A stretch of 58,045 nt of DNA, taken from NCBI GenBank assembly GCA_030524485.1, contig JAUNGR010000001.1:27460-85504 (forward strand). Direction: 5' to 3'. The stretch comes from a bacterium. GTDB lineage: Bacteria > Bacillota > Clostridia > Lachnospirales > Lachnospiraceae. The position numbers were made by a program, and so were the translations under genes. Positions 9,727 to 18,115 of this stretch are shown in pieces (the first letter of the stretch is position 1; each line of letters starts with the position of its first letter). The notes under the pieces are model-generated. The model was not told the DNA's origin. It saw nothing but the letters and a program-made list of their open reading frames with translations, and did not search any database.

Positions 9727-11225
9727 TACTGTCTGGCATCTTTCAAGAAACTTGCTATGATGAGCACTATCACGATTCCTATCGGAAAAGCGGCTATGAT
9801 GGATACACTTTGCAGATTTGTCATTGAATTCTCACTGAATACCAAGGCAACTGGAAGCAGAGTCAACAACAAGGCCCAAAAGATTTTTATGAAGCTATGT
9901 GCCTCCTCATCGTTATTTAAAGCTTTATAGCTGTAGGAGGCCGCCACCAAGGTGATGGCATCAAAGCTTGTGGCATAGAAGGCCACCATCGTGACTATCA
10001 GCAGTACCATCACAAAGGCCGCCAGTGGCAGAGTTTGAATAATCTGCAGGATGGTATCGTATAGATTTCCACTTTCGGCATAGACCGCCAGCACATCCAT
10101 GGCACCGGAAACCTGCAGTCCCAGACTATAATTTCCCAAAATCAAAAAGCTGGTAAACGTTCCACCCAGTCCAAACACATATCCACCCAGAATGGTCTGG
10201 CGTATGGTTCTTCCTTTTGAGATATTTCCGATAAAGAAGGGAGTTGCTACACACCAGACCATCCAGTAGGACCAGTAAAAAATGGTCCAAGTCTGCGGGA
10301 AGGAGGTCGTTCTCTCTGGGTCTGTGTAGGTGGCCATCTGGAAGAAATTTTGCACCAGATTTCCCACCGCTTCCAATCCTGTCTCCACAATGTATCCCAT
10401 CTCTCCGCCAAAGAAAAATACATAAGCAAGCAGAGCAAAAAACAAATATACACAGGAAGTTGCCAACTTTGCGATGGCTGTCATTCCCTTAGCAACCGAG
10501 AAGGTATAAACAATACAAACCACAACAAGAATGCCTATTGTCACCCATTTGGAGTCCGGCAATCCAAACAAAACGGTCAAAATCTGTGCCATCAGAGGAG
10601 TTGCAAGGCTGAAGGTGGTTGCTGTTCCTGCCAAGAGAGCAAACACTGCCAACAAATCAATACAGGTTCCAAGTATCCCATCGGTATATTTTCCCAAAAT
10701 CGGGCGGCAGGCCTCCGAATATTTCTGTTTCTTGCACTTTCGCACATGTAACATGAAGCCAAAGGCCACCGCTAACACCACATAAAAGCTCCATGGAATC
10801 GGTCCCCAATGAAAAATCGGATAGGTACTTGACCACTTCTGCACGGAACCTAACTCCTTGAGATAGGGGTCATTCGCATACAAAACCCACTCGCACAAAG
10901 AATAAAATAAAATATCCGCTGCCAAACCAGAGGTAAACATCATGGAACCCCATGCAAAAGAAGAATATTGCGGTTTCTCCCCCTTTCCGCCTAAACGGAT
11001 GTCACCATACTTAGAAAAGGCAATGTAAATGGAGAGCAAAAACACGCCCAAACCAATCACCAGATAGTACACTCCCATCTCATCTCCCAAGATGTAACGG
11101 ATGGAAGCAAGCACTCTCTTTGCGTTTTCTGGAAAGGCCACAAAGGCCACACACAAAAAGCCAATCAAAGCCAAAGGTACCAGTGTTGTCACCCAGTCAA
11201 TTTCTCTTTCTTTCGATTTTTTCAT
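9705..11225 (-). CDS. BCCT family betaine/carnitine/choline transporter
   Basis: Sodium- or proton-coupled secondary transporter for quaternary ammonium compounds, used for osmoprotection or as a source of trimethylamine-type substrates. The 506-residue protein has about 12 hydrophobic segments. The family signature region is clear: WTIFYWSYWMVWC followed by GNISKGRTIRQ, with the conserved tryptophans that form the substrate box. GTG at 11228 and ATG at 11225 are adjacent; ATG is chosen, with GGAAGG upstream. A very good promoter lies at 11294-11322, so the gene is transcribed alone. The substrate cannot be assigned. Confidence 0.9.
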   Translation of the reverse strand: MKKSKEREIDWVTTLVPLALIGFLCVAFVAFPENAKRVLASIRYILGDEMGVYYLVIGLGVFLLSIYIAFSKYGDIRLGGKGEKPQYSSFAWGSMMFTSGLAADILFYSLCEWVLYANDPYLKELGSVQKWSSTYPIFHWGPIPWSFYVVLAVAFGFMLHVRKCKKQKYSEACRPILGKYTDGILGTCIDLLAVFALLAGTATTFSLATPLMAQILTVLFGLPDSKWVTIGILVVVCIVYTFSVAKGMTAIAKLATSCVYLFFALLAYVFFFGGEMGYIVETGLEAVGNLVQNFFQMATYTDPERTTSFPQTWTIFYWSYWMVWCVATPFFIGNISKGRTIRQTILGGYVFGLGGTFTSFLILGNYSLGLQVSGAMDVLAVYAESGNLYDTILQIIQTLPLAAFVMVLLIVTMVAFYATSFDAITLVAASYSYKALNNDEEAHSFIKIFWALLLTLLPVALVFSENSMTNLQSVSIIAAFPIGIVIVLIIASFLKDARQYQRSSHT

Positions 11226-11293
11226 CACAAAATCCTTCCCGCTGTCCTGCCAGCCATTTGTTCATTTTTTGTTATTTTTATTTATTTTTGAAC

Positions 11294-11322
11294 ATTATAG
11301 CACAGGCTCTTCGATTTTGCAA
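11294..11322 (-). promoter_or_regulatory. Sigma-A promoter for the BCCT transporter gene
   Basis: On the minus strand TTGCAA and a perfect TATAAT are separated by 17 bases. Transcription would start about 60 bases before the start codon, in a very AT-rich leader. Confidence 0.75.
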
Positions 11323-11343
11323 GAAAGAATCCACCGATGCGAG

Positions 11344-12225
11344 CTATCTCTCATCCCCAAAAAAGAAGAGAGCCACCGTTCCCGGACCGGTATGGGAGCC
11401 TATCACAGCTCCAATGTTTTGAATCTGCACCTTTCCATCCAGTTTGGGGAATTTTTTCTCTATCATCTCCGCCAGCGTCTTGGCATCCTCCAGACAAGCC
11501 GATTGAGACAGATAGCACTTTCCAGCATAGTCCAATCCTCCCTCTGCATGGAGTTCCATCTGTCGAAGCATCTCCTCCATCGCTCTCTTTTTGCCCCTAC
11601 ACTTCGTTCGGGGAATCAATTTCCCCTCCTGATTCACATGCAACACCGGACAAATCTTTAGAACCGTTCCAAAAAAAGCGGAGGCAGCGGAAATTCTTCC
11701 ACCTCGAAAATAACTGGTCAGGTCACTGGAGAAAAACCAATGATGCACATGATTTTTGTTTTCCTCCACCCATTGAAACACTTCCTCAATCTCCATCTCC
11801 TGATCCCTCTTCTCGCAAGCGGCTGTGACCAAAAGTCCATAACCGGAGGAAGCGGATAAGGAGTCCGAAACCAATATTTTCCGGTCGGGATACTTTTCTT
11901 GAAGCATCTCCTGTGCCACCCTCGCTGAATTATAGGTTCCAGAAATACCAGAGGAAAGAGTCAGGTGCAGCACATCTTTTCCCTCCTTCAAGAAAGGCTC
12001 AAAATGCGAAAGATACTGCTCCACGTTGACCTGAGAGGTTGTGGGCTGTGCTCCCTTTTCGATTTTCTGATAAAATTCCGCAAAAGGAATGGAACGCCCC
12101 AAATCGTCCTCATACTCCCTGCCATCTATCTGGTAATGAAAACAAACATAAGGAATCTTATTCTTTTCAAAAAATTCTGCTGGCATATCTGCCGTTGAAC
12201 AACACGATAAAACAAACTTTGGCAT
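11344..12225 (-). CDS. DegV family fatty-acid-binding protein
   Basis: DegV (FakB-like) proteins bind a fatty acid and present it to a FakA kinase; no FakA is in this window. The 294-residue protein starts MPKFVLSCCSTADMP and shows the family's conserved TSQVN, LSSGISGTYNSA and the RGGRIS segment. The ATG at 12225 is preferred over the longer ORF start because AGGGGGA lies just upstream. It follows nudC by 26 bases and is the last gene of a long minus-strand run beginning at 16320. Ligand and role are inferred from family only. Confidence 0.9.
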   Translation of the reverse strand: MPKFVLSCCSTADMPAEFFEKNKIPYVCFHYQIDGREYEDDLGRSIPFAEFYQKIEKGAQPTTSQVNVEQYLSHFEPFLKEGKDVLHLTLSSGISGTYNSARVAQEMLQEKYPDRKILVSDSLSASSGYGLLVTAACEKRDQEMEIEEVFQWVEENKNHVHHWFFSSDLTSYFRGGRISAASAFFGTVLKICPVLHVNQEGKLIPRTKCRGKKRAMEEMLRQMELHAEGGLDYAGKCYLSQSACLEDAKTLAEMIEKKFPKLDGKVQIQNIGAVIGSHTGPGTVALFFFGDER

Positions 12226-12251
12226 ATCACCATTCCCCCTTTTCTCAATTA

Positions 12252-13082
12252 TCAAACTTTGCCTTGCCGAAACATCCACATCATCTCATGCGTCAGGCTG
12301 ATGTCCGTTCCGTCCGCCGGAACCTCTGCCCTCTCCACCCACTCCGCTGAGGCAAGTTCGTCCTCCTGAAGGCGAATGGGGCCTTCTTCCTCGGCCTCAC
12401 AGAAGAATCCAAACAGCAAGGTGTCCGAGAAAGACCACGGCTGGCTCTTATAATAGGTAAGATTCTTCACAGAAAGCCCTACTTCTTCCATCACCTCTCG
12501 GTGAACGGTTTCTTCTATCGTCTCTCCAATCTCGGCAAAGCCTGCCACCAATGCATAGTTGGCATACTCCCGTCCAGCATACTTTGTCAGCAGTATCTTG
12601 TCCCCCTTTGTGATTCCCACAATCACAGCCGGAGCAATCACTGGATACTGTTGGTTGTGACACTGCTCACAATACAACATTCTTTCTTTTTTATCTGGCA
12701 ACATCCGTCCTCCGCACATACCACAAAAACGATTTCTCTGATACCAGTGAAACAGCTGGGAACCCGTGATGGCTGCGAAGGCCAGATGCTGTGGGATTTT
12801 CTTTCGCAAACTCCGAATCGGAACCGAGTGATAGCCCTCCGGTTTTTGAGAAAGTTTCTTGGCATCCAAAAGATAATACTTTTGGCTGTCAATCGTAAAA
12901 GCGTAGGTCATTTGCTCACCATTTTCTGGCAATTCCCCATAGAGTGGAAGCACAATCTCCCCATTCTCCAGCTCGTTCAGCCAAATCATTCCGTCCTGAT
13001 ACAACAAAATCACACTGTCCTTTTCCGGAGTGGACGGGCGGTATTCGTTGTGATAGGTATGAGGTGCTATGTCCTGAATCAT
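12252..13082 (-). CDS. nudC: NADH pyrophosphatase / RNA deNADding Nudix hydrolase NudC
   Basis: Hydrolyses NAD(H) and can remove NAD caps from RNA. A zinc ribbon (CGMCGG and CEQCH) precedes the Nudix box (GFAEIGETIEE and REVMEEVGL), and the NADH-specific motif SQPWSF follows; together these mark NudC rather than a generic Nudix enzyme. The start is set at ATG 13082 (MIQDIAPH) because AAAGGAGA lies eight bases upstream. The frame stays open to 13232, but that extension overlaps the PHP gene. It sits downstream of the sensory-hydrogenase cassette, a reasonable place for a redox-cofactor enzyme. Confidence 0.93.
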   Translation of the reverse strand: MIQDIAPHTYHNEYRPSTPEKDSVILLYQDGMIWLNELENGEIVLPLYGELPENGEQMTYAFTIDSQKYYLLDAKKLSQKPEGYHSVPIRSLRKKIPQHLAFAAITGSQLFHWYQRNRFCGMCGGRMLPDKKERMLYCEQCHNQQYPVIAPAVIVGITKGDKILLTKYAGREYANYALVAGFAEIGETIEETVHREVMEEVGLSVKNLTYYKSQPWSFSDTLLFGFFCEAEEEGPIRLQEDELASAEWVERAEVPADGTDISLTHEMMWMFRQGKV

Positions 13083-13179
13083 CTGTATCGTCTCCTTTGT
13101 CTCAAACATTCGTCCTAGCATCCTAGTATAGTCCGAATTGTTTGCCTCGTCAATACAGGCTTTGGGAAAGCAAAGGATT

Positions 13180-13908
13180 TTACCATGCAGAGAATAAGCC
13201 TTTTCGTATGGTCTCCAGCACGGCCTCCACACTTCTTTCTCTCACTGGAAGCACCCATTCTGGCTCATGTATCTGCTCCAGATAGTGTGCATCAGAATTA
13301 CATAAAATGCGACAGTGTTCCAGATAGGGATGCTGTCGCTTTAGTTCGTGCAGTTTTTTGACTTGCTTTAGCTCCACGCTTTGAAATTTGCTGTCCGGAG
13401 GAATCGCTCCCAAACTGGCAAGCAGACTATTCGCATCTTTGTCTATGTGTGCCGGAAACATAACACCTCCGTAGGAAGCAGCAAGCTCCCAGAGATGGTC
13501 AATCGAAATGTCTGTACTATTAATAAGAAGTTTCTCCAACTTTCCGGTCACGGTATCTTCCTTTCCGTAGATTTGCTGTTTGCCAAAAATAAGCTCATCA
13601 TTGGGAAAGGGCAGCAGCCTCTCATACACGTAGGAGTCAAAACGAAGAGCTGCCTCCAACGTGGGAAAGAGACAGACTGCATGAATCTCCTCCGCCGTTG
13701 TCACCTCCATCCCTGCTATCGCTAGCACACCATATTCCTCGGCAAAATGCAAAAAAGCCGGACAGTTGCGACAGGAATTGTGGTCGGTCAAGGCCACCAC
13801 ATCCAAGCCCTTCAGAGCCGCCATACCCGCTATGTTTGCCGGTGTCATGTCCTCGTCCCCACAGGGAGAGAGACAGGAATGTATGTGCAAATCGTAAGTT
13901 AATTCCAT
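13180..13908 (-). CDS. PHP-domain metal-dependent phosphoesterase (TrpH/YciV-like)
   Basis: Polymerase-and-histidinol-phosphatase fold. Metal ligands are visible: DLHIHSCLSPCG at the N-terminus, LTDHNS, an internal HID, and NSDAHYLE near the C-terminus. The 242-residue size fits stand-alone PHP phosphoesterases that act on nucleotides such as pAp or on short oligonucleotides; the substrate is not known. The ATG at 13908 follows GAGGGAGAGGA and overlaps the end of the preceding gene by 10 bases, indicating translational coupling. Proteins of this type commonly sit in the regulatory cassette upstream of hydABC in Clostridia. Confidence 0.85.
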   Translation of the reverse strand: MELTYDLHIHSCLSPCGDEDMTPANIAGMAALKGLDVVALTDHNSCRNCPAFLHFAEEYGVLAIAGMEVTTAEEIHAVCLFPTLEAALRFDSYVYERLLPFPNDELIFGKQQIYGKEDTVTGKLEKLLINSTDISIDHLWELAASYGGVMFPAHIDKDANSLLASLGAIPPDSKFQSVELKQVKKLHELKRQHPYLEHCRILCNSDAHYLEQIHEPEWVLPVRERSVEAVLETIRKGLFSAW

Positions 13909-14252
13909 TCCTCTCCCTCTTTCTGCAATTTGCTCCAAATTTTTAAGGCTGCCTCAAAAATCGGCTCTGACGTGGACAAGACCGTGATTTCCTGCTGCAT
14001 TGCCTTTTTTTCTGCCATCTCGTCCAAGGCAGCTCCCTCTGCTAAAATCACACAGGCAGCTTCGGTCAGAGCCGTCACCGCCAGTGTATTCATATTTCCC
14101 ATCACCGTCACCCAAGCACAGCCTTCTGGTGCCCGACTCATCGCCACACTCAGCAAATCGCAGCAAAAAGGCCTGCTGATGCTTCTTTCGGTATTCTCTC
14201 CCACATGCACCACAGCAAACATACCGCTGTCAATCAACTCCTGAACCGTCAT
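13899..14252 (-). CDS. DRTGG-like / HPr-kinase-associated small domain protein
   Basis: A 117-residue protein beginning MTVQELIDSGMFAVVHVGE. It resembles the small DRTGG-type domain proteins found with sensory [FeFe]-hydrogenases and with serine-kinase-like ATPases. Ala- and Val-rich strands (VTVMGNMNTLAVTALTEAACVILAEG) suggest an alpha/beta ligand-binding fold; no catalytic motif is seen. Its start overlaps the end of the sensory hydrogenase gene by 23 bases, and its end overlaps the PHP start, so the three are translationally coupled. AGAAGGAAG precedes the ATG. It is a probable ligand-sensing subunit; the ligand is unknown. Confidence 0.65.
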   Translation of the reverse strand: MTVQELIDSGMFAVVHVGENTERSISRPFCCDLLSVAMSRAPEGCAWVTVMGNMNTLAVTALTEAACVILAEGAALDEMAEKKAMQQEITVLSTSEPIFEAALKIWSKLQKEGEEWN

Positions 14253-15537
14253 CTTCCTTCTGTCCCCTCTCTTCCAATAATCGCTGTAAATCGTCCTTGA
14301 TGCGATAGATGCAATCTTTCTCAGAGGCTTCCCCTCTCACAATGTCCTCCGCTAGGGCACGACAAGTCGGTGCCCCGCAGGAACCACAGTCCAAACCAGG
14401 CAAACGTCTTGCAAGCCTTTCCGCCTGATTGAGGCGGGAAAAACTCTCCATCATGGTATCCCCAAGGTTAAATACCGGCTCGTACTTCAGCTCTCTCGTC
14501 CATTGAATCCGATGCTTGGCCTCTTGATCCTCGGCATCCGCCATATGGCTTTTTGCCACCGGCATATATTTGCGCAGACGTTTGAGTTTCACCTCCGCTA
14601 CATAAGGATTTTCCACGGTGAGCACACCACCGACGCAACCGCCGCTACAGGCGTTCAGTTCAATGAATTCCAGATTATCAATCTTTTGGTCCTCCAAATC
14701 CTCCAGCACTCGAATCACATTTTCAATGCCATCCGCTGCCAGATAGCTGTCCGTCAAAAGCCCACTCGCCTCCCCGCCGCTACGCCCCCAGCTCACACCG
14801 ATTTTTCCAGAGAGAGCTAACTCTGGAGCATCCATTCCCACTGCTTTCATGTGGCTCAAGAGCTTCGGATACACTTCCTTGATGGCTAAAACCCTATCCA
14901 CCTCACTTTTCTCCACACAGAGTGGATTTTTTACATAGCTTACCTTGGAAGGACAGGGGGAAATAAAAACAATGCCTATCTGTTCTCTGGGCAGACCAGT
15001 TTTTTTCATGGCTCTCTGCACCGCTATCTGTGCTGCCACCTCTATCGGAGGCTTTAGGGGAAGTAAGTGGTCAATCAAATTCGGAAACTTTACCCGAATC
15101 AGCCTCACCACAGAGGGACAGGCCGTGCTGATAAGAGGCATCTGCTCCCTGTGTTCTTTCAGGTACTCTCTCGTCGCATCGCTGACAATCTCCGCTGCTG
15201 CACTCACCTCATACACATCGTCAAACCCCAGCCGAAGCAAGGCAGCCAACACAATGTTGACATCCTCCAAATTGTTAAACTGGCTGTACAAAGACGGAGC
15301 CGGAAGTGCCACCGTATAAGCAAAATCCTTGAGCACATCCAGCTTGTCATACACCGCCAGCTTCGCATGGTGCGGGCAGATGCGAATGCACTCTCCACAA
15401 TCGATGCAAAATTTTTTATTAATCTGTGCCGTCTTGTTCCGAACTCGAATCGCTCCGGTCGGGCAACGCTTGATACAGTTGATACACCCCTTACACAGAC
15501 TCTCATCCAACCGCACAGAATGGTAAAATTTATCCAT
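14230..15537 (-). CDS. Sensory-type [FeFe]-hydrogenase-like iron-sulfur protein (divergent H-cluster domain)
   Basis: Two 4Fe-4S ferredoxin motifs open the protein (CKGCINCIKRC and CIDCGECIRIC). A [FeFe]-hydrogenase large-subunit domain follows with altered signatures: L1 reads STACPSVV (Ala where the proton-relay Cys normally lies), L2 reads SPCPSK, and L3 reads NACSGGCVGG. The four cluster-ligand cysteines remain, but catalytic neighbours are changed. The C-terminus has an Fe-S domain (LDCGSCGAPTC), as in group C/D sensory hydrogenases. The ATG at 15537 follows GGGGTGATGGA. It lies between an RsbW-like ATPase and a DRTGG-like protein, which argues for H2 or redox sensing rather than turnover. 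A PAS domain is absent, unlike the homologue at 35.6-37.3 kb. Confidence 0.82.
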   Translation of the reverse strand: MDKFYHSVRLDESLCKGCINCIKRCPTGAIRVRNKTAQINKKFCIDCGECIRICPHHAKLAVYDKLDVLKDFAYTVALPAPSLYSQFNNLEDVNIVLAALLRLGFDDVYEVSAAAEIVSDATREYLKEHREQMPLISTACPSVVRLIRVKFPNLIDHLLPLKPPIEVAAQIAVQRAMKKTGLPREQIGIVFISPCPSKVSYVKNPLCVEKSEVDRVLAIKEVYPKLLSHMKAVGMDAPELALSGKIGVSWGRSGGEASGLLTDSYLAADGIENVIRVLEDLEDQKIDNLEFIELNACSGGCVGGVLTVENPYVAEVKLKRLRKYMPVAKSHMADAEDQEAKHRIQWTRELKYEPVFNLGDTMMESFSRLNQAERLARRLPGLDCGSCGAPTCRALAEDIVRGEASEKDCIYRIKDDLQRLLEERGQKEDDGSGVD

Positions 15538-15550
15538 TCCATCACCCCAA

Positions 15551-15973
15551 TCACATATTGACAATCATCGTAATTGTCGTTCCCACCCCAAGCTCGGTCT
15601 CTATCTTCATATCATCCGAATACTTTTTCATGTTCGGCAAACCCATCCCTGCCCCAAAGCCCAGCGAGCGCACCTCATCCGGAGCCGTGGAATAGCCCGC
15701 CTTCATCGCTAATTCGATGTCCGGAATCCCTGGACCTACATCGGCAAGAATCATCTTTACCTTTTCTGGTGAGATTTCCACCTCAATCTTCCCGCCTTTG
15801 GCATGAATCACCATGTTGATTTCCCCCTCATACATGGCTATCGCTACCTTTCTGACCACCGCGGGATCTGCTCCCAGCATCTTTAATTTTGCCTTGACAT
15901 CGCTGCTTGCCTCCCCCGCACGGGTGAAATCGTCATGCGGAACCACATAACTCAACAGGATTTGCTCCTCCAT
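15551..15973 (-). CDS. RsbW/SpoIIAB-like serine kinase-type ATPase
   Basis: A 140-residue GHKL ATPase. The N box is EGEINMVIHA, the G1 region is DVGPGIPDIE, and the glycine-rich lid is LGFGAGMGLPNMKK; these match anti-sigma-factor kinases and related ATP-binding proteins. Its ATG overlaps the stop of the DRTGG gene (TGATG), indicating translational coupling. It probably phosphorylates, or binds in an ATP-dependent way to, a partner controlled by the adjacent sensory hydrogenase; the partner is not evident nearby. Confidence 0.8.
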   Translation of the reverse strand: MEEQILLSYVVPHDDFTRAGEASSDVKAKLKMLGADPAVVRKVAIAMYEGEINMVIHAKGGKIEVEISPEKVKMILADVGPGIPDIELAMKAGYSTAPDEVRSLGFGAGMGLPNMKKYSDDMKIETELGVGTTITMIVNM

Positions 15974-16320
15974 CAGATTGCACCTCCGTTCAGACCGGCC
16001 TGATAGAGCATCCCACAGGCTGAGAACATCCTGTGACCTGTGGCCAACACAACAAGATTTCTTTCCCTCGCCATCTGAAGTATAGTCTCATCCGGCTTCT
16101 TCCCCCTCACAAAGATGATACAGACAATGTCCAACATCTCTGCTGTCCGTATCACCTGCGGATTACACAATCCAGTCAGCAAAATGGAATGGTCTTTTGA
16201 GAAAGCCAACACATCACTCATCATATCCGAGCCACAGGCACTCCTTACCTCCTGCTCCAACAATTCCTCCCCGACCAGCACTCTGGCTCCCAATACCGCA
16301 CACGCATCCTTTACTGTCAC
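15973..16320 (-). CDS. DRTGG-domain protein
   Basis: 115 residues with the layout of DRTGG domains (MTVKDACAVLGARVLVG, then LLTGLCNPQVIRTAEMLDI), which in other proteins pair with CBS domains or BioD-like and Pta modules and probably bind a nucleotide. GTG is taken as the start because AAGGAGG lies seven bases upstream. It is first in the minus-strand sensory cassette and diverges from hydC across a 324-base AT-rich control region. Confidence 0.75.
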   Translation of the reverse strand: MTVKDACAVLGARVLVGEELLEQEVRSACGSDMMSDVLAFSKDHSILLTGLCNPQVIRTAEMLDIVCIIFVRGKKPDETILQMARERNLVVLATGHRMFSACGMLYQAGLNGGAI

Positions 16321-16644
16321 AACAATGCCTCCTTTTTTCGCCTTGTTTTCTGTTTTGTTTTACCTTTGATTTTTAGTTTCGTTTTCCGTATCTCTCACTC
16401 TTCACAGCTCCATATCCTATTAAAATTCTAGGTCTTTTTTTATATACAGAATATTAGATACTATCAGAATACCATGTATTTTAGCAATAATCAACAAAGT
16501 GTATTTTTATTTTATAAAGTTTTTTTGGGATTGTTATAGATTTTTTTCTCGCTTCATGTTACTATATTGTATATATTGTTGATTCAGTTTTATCAAATCA
16601 GTGGATTCTTGCTTACAGCGAATCCCTATAAGGAGGTTACATTC
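16321..16644. promoter_or_regulatory. Divergent control region between the sensory cassette and hydC
   Basis: A 324-base AT-rich spacer without a gene. On the plus strand an extended -10, TGTTACTAT, lies at 16557-16565; no good -35 is at standard spacing, though TTGTTA is at 16531. An imperfect palindrome TTGAT-N8-ATCAA is at 16579-16596, between the candidate start site and hydC, and could be an operator. On the minus strand TTCTGA-N17-TATATA lies near 16443-16473. A perfect Rex site (TTGTTA-N6-TAACAA) was looked for and not found. Confidence 0.4.
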
Positions 16645-17139
16645 ATGGCGTGTAAGAAACAAGGAGTTCCTTTTCAGGGAACGAGCGAGCAGGAAGCGGC
16701 ACTCCGCCAGAGCATTGCAGAGCTAAAAGACATGCAGGGTGCATTGATGCCGATTCTTCAGAAGGCTCAGGAAATTTACGGTTATCTTCCCATCGAGGTT
16801 CAGACTCTGATTTCCGACGAAACCGGAATTCCGCTCGAAAAAATTTACGGGGTTACTACCTTTTATTCGCAGTTCGCACTTCAGCCCAAGGGACGTTATC
16901 AAATTTCCGTCTGTCTTGGCACGGCCTGCTACGTGAAAGGCTCGGGCGACATCTTTAAGAAACTGGAAGACCTTTTGGGCATCACAAACGGACAGTGTAC
17001 CTCCGATGGCAAGTTCTCATTGGACTCCTGCCGCTGTGTGGGAGCCTGTGGTCTGGCTCCAGTTATGATGATCAACGATGAGGTGTATGGCCGCTTGACA
17101 CCGGACGATATCCCCAGCATTCTGGCAAAATACAAATAA
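16645..17139 (+). CDS. hydC: Bifurcating [FeFe] hydrogenase subunit HydC (NuoE-like, 2Fe-2S)
   Basis: Thioredoxin-like [2Fe-2S] subunit of the NADH/ferredoxin-coupled hydrogenase. The 164-residue protein has a helical N-terminus (ALMPILQKAQEIYGYLP), then the cluster motif C-x4-C (CLGTAC) and C-x3-C (CRCVGAC). The ATG at 16645 is chosen because AGGAGG lies nine bases upstream; the longer ORF start at 16567 lacks one. It is the first gene of a five-gene plus operon. Confidence 0.93.
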   Translation: MACKKQGVPFQGTSEQEAALRQSIAELKDMQGALMPILQKAQEIYGYLPIEVQTLISDETGIPLEKIYGVTTFYSQFALQPKGRYQISVCLGTACYVKGSGDIFKKLEDLLGITNGQCTSDGKFSLDSCRCVGACGLAPVMMINDEVYGRLTPDDIPSILAKYK

Positions 17140-17143
17140 GCCT

Positions 17144-17701
17144 ATGATGCCTGAGATTTCTTTAAATATTTTGGATGTGGCAGAGAATTCGACGAGAGCT
17201 GGTGCCTCTTTGGTCTCGATTTCGGTACAGATTGACACCGCGAATGATAGACTGTCTGTTCGGATTCAGGACGATGGCTGCGGAATGACAGCTGAGCAGA
17301 TAGCTCAGGTCACAGACCCCTTTTTTACCACCCGAAAGACACGCAAGGTAGGACTTGGTGTTCCTTTTTTTAAGAGTGCGGCGGAACTGACTGGAGGAAG
17401 TTTTTCCATCGCCTCCACTGTGGGAGTGGGAACCTGTGTGACGGCTGTATTTGTGCTTTCCAGCATTGACCGTATGCCTCTCGGGGATATGACAGCGACC
17501 ATGCATTCTCTGATTGTTTATCATCCAGAGACCGATTTTCTTTATACGTATCAGTATGACGAGCGTTCCTTTACTCTGGACACCAGAGAGTTTCGTCAGA
17601 TTTTAGAGGGGCTTCCCTTGGATACTCCCGAGGTTTCTCAGTACATTCGAGAGTATTTAATGGAAAACAAAGCAGAAACAGATAATGGCAGATTGATTTG
17701 A
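17144..17701 (+). CDS. GHKL-type ATP-binding protein embedded in the hydrogenase operon
   Basis: 185 residues. The N-terminal two thirds form a histidine-kinase-like ATPase domain: N box ILDVAENSTRAGA, G1 box IQDDGCGMT, then DPFFTTRKTRKVGLG (G2) and VGVGTCVTAVF. There is no dimerisation/His-phosphotransfer domain, no sensor and no membrane segment, so it is not a classical sensor kinase. It begins four bases after hydC and is followed by the 2Fe-2S gene. Comparable ATPases occur between hydC and hydB in other Clostridia and Thermotogae; their function is unresolved. Confidence 0.82.
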   Translation: MMPEISLNILDVAENSTRAGASLVSISVQIDTANDRLSVRIQDDGCGMTAEQIAQVTDPFFTTRKTRKVGLGVPFFKSAAELTGGSFSIASTVGVGTCVTAVFVLSSIDRMPLGDMTATMHSLIVYHPETDFLYTYQYDERSFTLDTREFRQILEGLPLDTPEVSQYIREYLMENKAETDNGRLI

Positions 17702-17718
17702 CAGGAGGTTATAAATAG

Positions 17719-18099
17719 ATGAAATCACTCGAGGAATTAAAAGCAATCCGTGCAAAAATGCAGGGACAGGTTGGTCTTCGTGCGGAGGACCACACGCACA
17801 CCCGTGTGGTGGTCGGCATGGCTACCTGCGGCATTGCCAGCGGTGCAAGACCGGTTCTCAATACATTGGCAGAGGAAGTGCAAAAAAGGGCTTTGACCGG
17901 AAAGATTTCCGTCACCCAGACAGGTTGCATCGGTCTTTGTAAGTACGAGCCAATTGTGGAAGTTCTTGAACCCAATAAACCGAAGGTTACTTACATTAGA
18001 ATGAATCCCCAAAAGGCACTGGATGTCATAGAGCAGCATCTCATCCGCGGTCAGGTGGTTGCCGAGTATACGCTTGGAGCGGCAGAGGATATCAAATAG
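17719..18099 (+). CDS. Thioredoxin-like [2Fe-2S] ferredoxin protein of the hydrogenase operon (HydD-like)
   Basis: 126 residues with a [2Fe-2S] thioredoxin-like fold: a first cysteine in GMATCGIASGA, then TGCIGLCKYEP. It is like the C-terminal half of NuoE, without the helical domain. AGGAGG precedes the ATG. It lies 16 bases before hydB. It is an accessory electron-carrier protein found in multi-subunit [FeFe] hydrogenase operons; whether it is a structural subunit is uncertain. Confidence 0.85.
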   Translation: MKSLEELKAIRAKMQGQVGLRAEDHTHTRVVVGMATCGIASGARPVLNTLAEEVQKRALTGKISVTQTGCIGLCKYEPIVEVLEPNKPKVTYIRMNPQKALDVIEQHLIRGQVVAEYTLGAAEDIK

Positions 18100-18115
18100 G
18101 AGGAGGACACAACAG

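Noticed and set aside
16441..16640. Rex operator upstream of hydC
   Set aside because: No TTGTTA-N6-TAACAA-like inverted pair; only single half-sites and an unrelated TTGAT/ATCAA palindrome.
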